Below are positions 11,544-17,589 of a stretch of 17,589 bases of DNA, piece after piece. Source of the stretch: JBFXAF01 sp050178915. GTDB lineage: Bacteria; Pseudomonadota; Alphaproteobacteria; Rhizobiales; Rhizobiaceae. The DNA lies in NCBI GenBank assembly GCA_050178915.1, contig JBFXFO010000075.1:1-17589 (forward strand), in the 5' to 3' direction. Within the stretch, counting starts at the first letter, position 1; every line of letters begins with the position of its first letter. The notes below the pieces were generated by a model. It had not been told where the DNA came from, searched no databases, and saw nothing but the letters and a program-made list of their open reading frames with translations. A program made the translations under genes and the position numbers.

Positions 11544-11589
11544 GTTTACCGAACCGTAAATGGCGATGGTTAATGGATGGTTAGTAAAC
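11544..11589 (-). promoter_or_regulatory. AT-rich upstream region with CtrA-like box
   Basis: On the minus strand this stretch contains CTAA-N7-TTAA (11570-11584), one base from the alphaproteobacterial CtrA consensus TTAA-N7-TTAA. It also contains a TTAACCAT half-site. On the plus strand ATGGTTA occurs twice, 11 bp apart, and TTTAC-N6-GTAAA forms a palindrome at 11545-11560. It sits about 50-95 bp upstream of the outer-membrane protein start, where regulators act. The site is seen; binding is inferred. Confidence 0.4.
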
Positions 11590-11592
11590 CGC

Positions 11593-12054
11593 TCAGGCTG
11601 GCTCGACGATGAGTTCGAGATCGGAATCCGTGGCCGCCGTCACCCTGACCTGCGTGCCCGCCGGGAGGTCGGGGCCGGACACCCGCCACATCGTGTCGCC
11701 GATGCGCACGCGGCCGCGCCCGTTGGTGATCGGCTCGAAAAGCGTCGCCGTGCGGCCGACGAGCTGCGCTCCGCGCCGGTTGAGCAGCGGCTGGTCGCTG
11801 TCGCCGCCGCGCAGTTGCAGCCGCTTGCCGACATAGGCGGCGATGAGCGAGAGGACGAGGAAGACCAGCACCTGCGCGTGCCACGTCCAGAAGCCGGCAT
11901 CCCAGAGCGCCAGCGACAGCGCCCCGGTGATCAGCGCAGCGATGCCGATCCACAGCAGGAAGAAGCCGGGCAGCACGATCTCCAGCGCCAGCAGCACGAA
12001 GCCGAGGACCATCCAGTTCCACGGACCGAGCTCCTCCATGATGGCGTGCAGCAT
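11593..12054 (-). CDS. NfeD family membrane protein (short form)
   Basis: This is a 153-residue inner-membrane protein. It has three closely packed hydrophobic segments (about 10-28, 30-52, 58-76) and a C-terminal OB-fold-like domain (about 82-150) with LVGRTATLFEPI, GRVRIGDTMWRV and GTQVRVTAATDSDLELIVEP. It lacks the N-terminal ClpP-like protease domain of long NfeD proteins, so it is the short NfeD1b type. Short NfeD proteins are regularly encoded next to SPFH proteins and are thought to help them form membrane domains. Here it is 21 bp downstream of the SPFH gene in the same direction. The ATG has GGGAGG 6 nt upstream. The family call is secure; the cellular role is not known in detail. 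Confidence 0.92.
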   Translation of the reverse strand: MLHAIMEELGPWNWMVLGFVLLALEIVLPGFFLLWIGIAALITGALSLALWDAGFWTWHAQVLVFLVLSLIAAYVGKRLQLRGGDSDQPLLNRRGAQLVGRTATLFEPITNGRGRVRIGDTMWRVSGPDLPAGTQVRVTAATDSDLELIVEPA

Positions 12055-12075
12055 CTGCGGCCTCCCTTCGTGCGC

Positions 12076-13029
<954 letters not shown>

Positions 13030-13039
13030 GTTGTGCTCC

Positions 13040-13076
13040 CTCGTTCAGCCAGGCCGCCGCATTCGGCCGGGACGAG
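13040..13076 (-). promoter_or_regulatory. Long imperfect hairpin in the SPFH gene leader
   Basis: CTCGT/ACGAG, CC/GG and GGCCG/CGGCC pair in nested order around a CCGCATT loop, with a 4-nt bulge on one arm. On the minus strand the structure ends directly at the GGGAG ribosome-binding site of the SPFH gene. It could modulate translation or mark the end of the upstream transcript. The structure is seen; the role is inferred. Confidence 0.3.
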
Positions 13077-13094
13077 AGGTAGGCGGGAATTGTG

Positions 13095-13110
13095 GCAGAT
13101 GCAAATCTGC
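13095..13110 (-). terminator. Stem-loop after the FAD oxidoreductase gene
   Basis: A perfect 6-bp stem GCAGAT/ATCTGC with a 4-nt loop begins 7 nt after the oxidoreductase stop codon. Only a short CACAATT follows instead of a T-run, so termination here would be weak or Rho-assisted. Confidence 0.35.
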
Positions 13111-13116
13111 GGGACG

Positions 13117-14322
13117 TCAGAAGGCGAACAGGCCGGCGTCGCTGTCGCGCCCGCCCGAGATTGCCGCGCGCAGGATTTCCGAGGCGATCTGCGAGTAGGT
13201 GATGCCGTTGCCGCCATAACCCATGACGGCGAACATCCGCGGATGGCGCGGCACCATGCCGATCGCCGGCAGGCCGGTGCTGGTTGTGCCGAAGGAACCG
13301 GCCCAGGCGAATTGCGGTGTCGTATCGAGGGCGGGAAGCAGCTTCCTAAGCTTGGCCGCGATCCGCGCCGACTTGGCGCCGATCAGTGCGTCGCGTCGCT
13401 CCTCGTCGGCAAAGTCCTCGTCCTCGCCGCCGCAGATGACGCGACCGTCGGCGGTCGCCCGCAGGTAGAGATAGGGGTCGGAGGACTCCCAGATCATCGC
13501 CTGCTCGGGCCACAGTCCGCGTGGCTGCGGCCGCGTCGCGATCGCCCATGTCGAGACGATGCGGTGGCGCGCCGGCGGCACGATCTCGGTCAGCTCGTAG
13601 CCGGTGGCCATCACCACCGTCTGCGCGCGGATCACCGGGCCGTCGCCGGTCAGCGTGGCGATGCTGTCGGCATGTTCCTCGAAGCCGACGGCGTCAGCCG
13701 GTGCATAGAGCCTTGCGCCGCGCGATTGCGCCTTGATCAGCAGGCCGGCTGTCAGCTTGCGCGGGTCGATGGCGAGGTTGTCGTGCGAGAGGATCGCGCC
13801 GGTGCGGTCGATGCCAAACCGGTCGCGCAAATCCCCGCGCGTCAGATACGTGGCGTGGATGCCGGCGCGCCGACGCGCTTCCGCTTCCTCGCGCAGGCCT
13901 CCCGCGTCGAGCACATTTCCGGCGAGGTAGAGTGAGGGTCGCGGCGCCATCCGGCAGTCGATGCCACACTCGTCGATGCGTGCCTTGAGGTTCATCGTCG
14001 CGAGGCGCGAGCGGCGCCAGGCGCGCTCGGCGTCGCCCTTGCCGATCTTCTCGGCGAGCAGGGTCAGCGGCTGGTCGATCTCGTATTGCACCAGCGCTGT
14101 CGTGGCCGCGGTCGAGCCTTTCAGGGGGCCACGCTGGTCGATCATCGCCACCGACAGGCCGGACGCCGTCAACGTCTCGGCCGCAAGCGCGCCGCTGATG
14201 CCCATGCCGATCACGAGCACGTCGGCCTTCACGTCGCGCCTCAGCCGGGCGACCGGCACGCGCCGCGCGCGGTAGGCGCTCCAGACGGGCGTTCCGGTCC
14301 TGAGGTCGAGGTGGCGGGTCAC
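13117..14322 (-). CDS. FAD-dependent oxidoreductase, DAO family
   Basis: This is a 401-residue soluble flavoprotein of the D-amino-acid oxidase/glycine oxidase superfamily. The ADP-binding motif VIGMGISGALAAETL is at about 37-51. It is followed by an acidic residue (MIDQR) and the FAD-contacting GSTAATTALVQYEID. A central substrate domain contains ATGYEL. The C-terminal FAD part has SFGTTSTGLPAIG and GYGGNGITYSQIASEIL. The substrate is probably an amine or amino acid, but the sequence does not say which. There is no signal peptide and no Rieske domain. The start is GTG with GGAG 7 nt upstream, and no better ATG is available. It is divergent from the alcohol dehydrogenase and upstream of the SPFH/nfeD pair, with two hairpins between them, so it is probably a separate unit. 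Confidence 0.85.
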   Translation of the reverse strand: MTRHLDLRTGTPVWSAYRARRVPVARLRRDVKADVLVIGMGISGALAAETLTASGLSVAMIDQRGPLKGSTAATTALVQYEIDQPLTLLAEKIGKGDAERAWRRSRLATMNLKARIDECGIDCRMAPRPSLYLAGNVLDAGGLREEAEARRRAGIHATYLTRGDLRDRFGIDRTGAILSHDNLAIDPRKLTAGLLIKAQSRGARLYAPADAVGFEEHADSIATLTGDGPVIRAQTVVMATGYELTEIVPPARHRIVSTWAIATRPQPRGLWPEQAMIWESSDPYLYLRATADGRVICGGEDEDFADEERRDALIGAKSARIAAKLRKLLPALDTTPQFAWAGSFGTTSTGLPAIGMVPRHPRMFAVMGYGGNGITYSQIASEILRAAISGGRDSDAGLFAF

Positions 14323-14491
14323 GCGCAGTCTCCAGAAGGGCGCGTCTCAACGGCAAGCGCGGCTTCCAGTTCCGCGCGGGCTTCTTTTGGCGCAGGCGCG
14401 TCGAATGTTGCGCGGCGCGCGCGCAGGCTGCAAAATGGCGGCAACCATCCTCCCCCGGCCGATCACCCCATCCACGACAAGGACATCACCC
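14323..14491. promoter_or_regulatory. Divergent intergenic region, FAD oxidoreductase / alcohol dehydrogenase
   Basis: This 169-bp GC-rich spacer must carry promoters for both genes. The only clear element is AAGGA at 14479-14483, placed 8 nt before the dehydrogenase ATG. No convincing -35/-10 pair or operator was found. Confidence 0.35.
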
Positions 14492-15529
14492 ATGGCACTT
14501 GCAAAAGGCTATGCCGCGACGGACGCCTCGACGCCGCTGGCGCCGTTCAGCTTCACCCGCCGCGAGCCGCGCGCGGACGACATCGTCATCAAGGTTCACT
14601 ATTGCGGCGTCTGCCACTCCGACATCCATCAGGTGCGCAACGAATGGGGCGGGTCGCTGTATCCAATGGTGCCGGGACACGAGATCGCGGGCGTGGTCAC
14701 GGCGGTCGGCTCGCAGGTCACGAAGTTCAAGGTCGGCGACCATGTCGGCGTCGGCTGTTTCGTGGATTCGCGCAATGCCGAGGGCGGCCGCGATGTCGAT
14801 CTCGAGCAGTACACCGGCAACGTCCAGACCTATAATGCCGTCGACTATGACGGCGAGCCGACCTATGGCGGCTACTCCGACCACATCGTCGTCAAGGAAG
14901 GCTATGTGCTTTCCATCCCCGACAAGCTTCCGCTCGACGCTGCCGCGCCGCTGCTGTGCGCCGGCATCACGCTCTATTCGCCGCTGCGCCACTGGAAGGT
15001 CGGCCCCGGGACCAAGGTCGCGATCGTCGGCATGGGCGGGCTCGGCCATATGGGCGTCAAGCTGGCGCACGCCATGGGCGCCGACGTCACCGTGCTCAGC
15101 CAGACGCTGTCGAAGAAGGAAGACGGGCTGAAGCTCGGCGCCAACGCGTATTATGCGACCAGCGACAAGGAGACGTTCCGCGCGCTCTCCGGCACGTTCG
15201 ATCTGATCATCTGCACGGTCGGCATCGCCATCGACTGGAACCGCTACCTTCGCCTGCTGAAGGTGGACGGCAGCATGGTGCTGGTCGGCGCGCCCGAGCA
15301 TCCGGTGCCGGTGCACGCCTTCTCGCTCATCGGCGGGCGCAAGAGCATTTCCGGCTCGGGCATCGGCTCGATCAAGGAGACGCAGGAGATGCTGGATTTC
15401 TGCGCGGCGAACGACATCGTCGCAGAGATCGAGATGATCGACATCAAGGACATCAACGAAGCCTACGAGCGCGTGCTGAAGAGCGACGTGCGCTACCGCT
15501 TCGTCATCGACATCGCCACGCTGGGCTGA
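14492..15529 (+). CDS. NAD(P)-dependent alcohol dehydrogenase, CAD/YahK-like
   Basis: This is a 345-residue medium-chain dehydrogenase of the cinnamyl-alcohol/YahK type, expected to reduce aldehydes or oxidise alcohols in the cytoplasm. The catalytic-zinc residues are visible: C41 (GVCHSDIH), H63-E64 (PGHEIAG) and a Cys in LLCAGITLYSPL. The nucleotide-binding motif is GMGGLGHMGVKLAH. The structural-zinc lobe is unusual. Residues 94, 97, 100 and 108, where relatives have C-x2-C-x2-C-x7-C, are Arg, Glu, Arg and Thr. The enzyme therefore probably binds only one zinc. The ATG was chosen because AAGGA lies 8 nt before it and the family N-terminus aligns there; ATGs at 14405 and 14435 would add an unmatched extension. 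It is convergent with hemH. The substrate is unknown. Confidence 0.9.
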   Translation: MALAKGYAATDASTPLAPFSFTRREPRADDIVIKVHYCGVCHSDIHQVRNEWGGSLYPMVPGHEIAGVVTAVGSQVTKFKVGDHVGVGCFVDSRNAEGGRDVDLEQYTGNVQTYNAVDYDGEPTYGGYSDHIVVKEGYVLSIPDKLPLDAAAPLLCAGITLYSPLRHWKVGPGTKVAIVGMGGLGHMGVKLAHAMGADVTVLSQTLSKKEDGLKLGANAYYATSDKETFRALSGTFDLIICTVGIAIDWNRYLRLLKVDGSMVLVGAPEHPVPVHAFSLIGGRKSISGSGIGSIKETQEMLDFCAANDIVAEIEMIDIKDINEAYERVLKSDVRYRFVIDIATLG

Positions 15530-15536
15530 GGTCGCA

Positions 15537-15560
15537 GGGCGCGGCGGCGGCGCCGCGCCC
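15537..15560. terminator. Strong GC hairpin between convergent adh and hemH
   Basis: A perfect 10-bp stem GGGCGCGGCG/CGCCGCGCCC closes a GCGG loop, entirely within the 52-bp spacer. It is symmetric for both converging genes. No T-run adjoins either side, apart from a TTT 7 nt beyond it on the plus strand. It is probably a bidirectional 3'-end element. Confidence 0.55.
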
Positions 15561-15581
15561 GCTCACGTTTCCGCAGTGGCC

Positions 15582-16643
15582 CTAGAGCCAGCCGGCGAGT
15601 TCGCGCCGCGCGATCGTCTCGATGACGCGCATGCCGTCGTCGGAGGCGTTGAGGCACGGAATGTGCGCGAAGTCCCGTCCGCCGGCATGCTCGAAGATGT
15701 CGCGCGCCTCGACGGCGATCTCCTCCAGCGTCTCGATGCAATCGACGGAGAAGCCGGGATTGAGCACGGCGATCGACTTCACGCCTTCCTTGGCCAGCCG
15801 CTCCACCGTCTTGTCGGTGTAGGGCTGCAGCCATTCCTGCGCGCCGAAGCGCGACTGGAACGTACACATCAGCCGCTTCTCGTCCCAGCCCAGGCGCTGG
15901 CGCAGCAGCCGTACCGTCTCCAGGCACTGGGCCAGGTAAGGATCGCCCTTGTCCGAATACGGCTTCGGAATGCCGTGGAATGAGGCGATGACCACCTCCG
16001 GTGTGAAGGCCAGCGTTGCCAGATGCGCCTCGATGGAGCGCGCCAGTGCGTCGATGTAGACCGGCTCGTCGTAGTAGGCCGGGACGCTGCGCACCGTCGG
16101 CTGGCGGCGCATGGTCATCAGCGCGCGATACAGCTTGTCGTTGGCCGTTGCCGTGGTGGTCGCCGAATACTGCGGATAGAGCGGGAACATCAGGATGCGG
16201 TCGCAGCCGGCTGCCGCGAGCCGGTTGACCGCGTCGCGGGTGGACGGGCTGCCGTAGCGCATGCCCAGCTCGACGACCACGCGCGGCTCCGAGGCGAAGG
16301 CCTGCGCCAGGCGGTCGCGCTGCGCCACCGAATAGGTGCGCAGCGGCGATTCATTGCGTTCGTTGTTCCAGATCGATGCGTATTTCTTGCCGGAGCTGCG
16401 CGGGCGCAGCGTCAGCACCGGGCCGTAGAGGATGGGGTACCAGACGAAGCGCGGCAGCTCGATGACGCGCGGGTCGGACAGGAATTCGCGCAGATACCGC
16501 CGCATCGAACGGAAATCCGTCCCGTCGGGCGTGCCGAGGTTGACCAGCAGCACCCCGATCTTGCCGGTATAGGCCGGCTTTCCCGCCGGCGTCAGCGGCG
16601 TGGAGCGGTCAAGTGCAGCATCGGAGGCGCGCGAAATGTTCAT
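15582..16643 (-). CDS. hemH: Ferrochelatase
   Basis: This enzyme inserts Fe(II) into protoporphyrin IX, the last step of protoheme synthesis, at the inner face of the membrane. It has 353 residues, a normal length. An early GVLLVNLGTPDG motif (30-41) starts the fold. SFHGIPKPYSDKGDPY carries the metal-site His223. NPGFSVDCIETLEEI carries the conserved acidic residue Glu304. Cys residues at 240, 260, 302 and 330 do not form the C-terminal Fe-S cluster pattern of some ferrochelatases. The ATG is preceded only by GCGGGCGC, with no real ribosome-binding site, and a promoter-like pair lies very close. It stands alone, convergent with the dehydrogenase. Confidence 0.96.
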   Translation of the reverse strand: MNISRASDAALDRSTPLTPAGKPAYTGKIGVLLVNLGTPDGTDFRSMRRYLREFLSDPRVIELPRFVWYPILYGPVLTLRPRSSGKKYASIWNNERNESPLRTYSVAQRDRLAQAFASEPRVVVELGMRYGSPSTRDAVNRLAAAGCDRILMFPLYPQYSATTTATANDKLYRALMTMRRQPTVRSVPAYYDEPVYIDALARSIEAHLATLAFTPEVVIASFHGIPKPYSDKGDPYLAQCLETVRLLRQRLGWDEKRLMCTFQSRFGAQEWLQPYTDKTVERLAKEGVKSIAVLNPGFSVDCIETLEEIAVEARDIFEHAGGRDFAHIPCLNASDDGMRVIETIARRELAGWL

Positions 16644-16652
16644 GCGCCCGCA

Positions 16653-16680
16653 AAACTAGCGATCGATCAGCCGAATTCAA
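16653..16680 (-). promoter_or_regulatory. Possible hemH promoter
   Basis: On the minus strand TTGAAT and TAGTTT are separated by 16 nt. TAGTTT ends only 9 nt before the hemH ATG, so a transcript from it would have almost no leader. This agrees with the missing ribosome-binding site but rests on a loose match to the sigma-70-type consensus. Confidence 0.25.
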
Positions 16681-16740
16681 TGCTGCGCGTGGCCGCAGGC
16701 GGCAAGTCGCCGCAAAGAGAAAGCGCGTGCGACTTGGAGG

Positions 16741-16756
16741 GGCGGGCCTTCGCCCT
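16741..16756 (-). other. Short hairpin after the nucleotidase-LysM gene
   Basis: A 5-bp stem GGGCG/CGCCC with a 6-nt loop lies about 10 nt after the stop codon of the nucleotidase-LysM gene. It is too short and lacks a T-run, so a terminator call would be weak. Confidence 0.2.
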
Positions 16757-16765
16757 GAACATGCG

Positions 16766-17589
16766 TCACTTCGCCTGCGGGATCACCAGCTCGGCACCGA
16801 GCGGCAGGCGCTTCGGCGCATATTCCGGATTGGCCTCGGCGATGAGGTGCCACTTGCTGCCGTCGCCATAGTAGCGCTTCGCCAGATCCCAGTAATTGTC
16901 CCCGGCAACCACGGTATGTCTGCCGGGGTTGGCGGGCGGCGTCACCTCCGCCGGAGCCGGAACAGGCTCCGCGGGCGCGGGCTCGGTGGCGGGCGGCGTT
17001 GCGTCGAACGCCGGGGGCGTGTTGGCGATATCGTCCGAGCCTTTCGGCAGATCGGGCATGGTCACGTCGGGCTCTGCCGGCGCGACCTCGGCAGGGGCGG
17101 GTGCAGGCTCCGCCGGTGCCGGCGCAGGCTCGGCCGGCGCGGCTGCGGCGACCTCGGTGATGCGGCCGTCGATCACCGGCGTATAGGGCCGGTGCGCGGC
17201 GAGGTAGTCGGCCACCACCTGTTCGAGGCCCGGGCCGTAGTCGTAAGCGTTGGTGGCGTTGTCGGCGAACAGCTTGTAGCCGTCGCCACCGGCGCGCACG
17301 AAATTGTTGGTCGCGACGAGATAGGTCTTTGCCGGGTCGATCGGCGTCCACGCGCCGCTCTCCATCACCTGCACGTGTTTGACGCGTCCGGCATTCGGCG
17401 CAACCGACGTGTCTACGGCGAACTTCAGGCCGGCGACCTGCGGGAACTGGCCCTTGCCCTCCTCGATGCCGCTGACGCCATGTTCGAGCGAGGCGACGAT
17501 GTCCTTGCCGCCCAGCTGGAACGTGGCGAGGGTGTTCTGGAACGGCAGCACGGTAACGACTTCGCCCATCGTCACCACGCCCTGGTCGA
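16766..17589 (-). CDS. 5'-nucleotidase C-terminal domain with LysM domain, 5'-partial
   Basis: This is the C-terminal part of an exported nucleotidase; the gene continues beyond the window. The visible frame starts with DQGVVTMGEVVTVLPFQNTLATFQL, the beginning of the 5'-nucleotidase C-terminal (substrate-binding) domain. It continues through YLVATNNFVRAGGDGY, a segment typical of nucleoside-base recognition. After about 125 residues an Ala/Pro/Glu linker of roughly 85 residues follows. The last 50 residues form a LysM domain (HTVVAGDNYWDLAKRYYG, then WHLIAEANPEYA and LPLGAELVIP). The metallophosphatase domain and signal peptide are expected upstream but cannot be seen. LysM binds peptidoglycan glycans, so the enzyme is probably held at the cell wall. 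The GTG at 17576-17578 is internal, not the start. Confidence 0.85.
   Translation of the reverse strand, partial: DQGVVTMGEVVTVLPFQNTLATFQLGGKDIVASLEHGVSGIEEGKGQFPQVAGLKFAVDTSVAPNAGRVKHVQVMESGAWTPIDPAKTYLVATNNFVRAGGDGYKLFADNATNAYDYGPGLEQVVADYLAAHRPYTPVIDGRITEVAAAAPAEPAPAPAEPAPAPAEVAPAEPDVTMPDLPKGSDDIANTPPAFDATPPATEPAPAEPVPAPAEVTPPANPGRHTVVAGDNYWDLAKRYYGDGSKWHLIAEANPEYAPKRLPLGAELVIPQAK
17069..17149 (-). repeat. Ala/Pro/Glu-rich linker repeats
   Basis: This codes for a low-complexity linker of repeated PAEPAPA-type units between the nucleotidase and LysM domains. At DNA level, two near-identical units beginning GCAGGCTC start at 17103 and 17124, 21 bp apart. Such repeats can change length by slippage or recombination. 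The linker probably spans distance in the periplasm. Confidence 0.6.

Noticed and set aside
16699..16713. A GCGGC/GCCGC stem between hemH and the nucleotidase gene
   Set aside because: It is only 5 bp long, with no T-run and no special position; such stems are common by chance at this GC content.
17069..17149. Short tandem repeats considered as a possible CRISPR or regulatory repeat
   Set aside because: The repeats are in frame and encode the Ala/Pro/Glu linker; there are no unique spacers between repeats.

Overview
The window is chromosomal DNA of high GC content, apparently from an alphaproteobacterium of the Rhizobiales/Hyphomicrobiales. A Mesorhizobium/Aminobacter/Phyllobacteriaceae-like organism fits best. 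The evidence is the GltB and GalU sequences, a rhizobial-type DUF459 protein, a BBP2-type outer-membrane barrel and a CtrA-like box. The assignment comes from recalled family resemblance, not a database search. There are no tRNA or rRNA genes, insertion sequences, integrases or CRISPR arrays, and no stretch over 210 bp lacks a gene. The region looks like stable core genome.

Layout: (1) 1-6141, plus strand: gltB (cut at its 5' end, but keeping the catalytic Cys) and gltD, the two subunits of NADPH glutamate synthase. A 133-bp spacer between them holds hairpins and a possible 8-codon Arg-rich leader ORF whose stop overlaps the gltD ribosome-binding region. (2) 6151-8605, minus strand: a MltB-type lytic transglycosylase, translationally coupled to a DUF459/SGNH-like periplasmic protein that appears to lack the catalytic Ser and His. 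(3) 8814-9719, plus strand: galU, UDP-glucose pyrophosphorylase, divergent from the transglycosylase. (4) 9724-11496, minus strand: an outer-membrane beta-barrel protein with a long disordered N-terminal arm and a CtrA-like site upstream. (5) 11593-13029, minus strand: an SPFH (stomatin-like) protein and its short NfeD partner. (6) 13117-14322, minus strand: a DAO-type FAD oxidoreductase. (7) 14492-15529, plus strand: a CAD/YahK-like alcohol dehydrogenase without structural-zinc cysteines. (8) 15582-16643, minus strand: hemH, ferrochelatase. (9) 16766-17589, minus strand: the C-terminal end of a 5'-nucleotidase joined by an Ala/Pro linker to a LysM domain.

How the genes work together: gltBD assimilates ammonium. 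The block 6151-11496 is an envelope neighbourhood: peptidoglycan cleavage, a periplasmic SGNH-like protein, UDP-glucose supply for surface polysaccharide, and an outer-membrane barrel. NfeD and SPFH form a membrane-microdomain pair. All three convergent gene junctions are 4-52 bp long and carry a stem-loop without a U-tract. I found no obviously new multi-gene system. The best leads are the degenerate DUF459 protein coupled to a transglycosylase, the Arg-rich leader before gltD, the zinc-lobe-less dehydrogenase, the CtrA-like site and the nucleotidase-LysM fusion.
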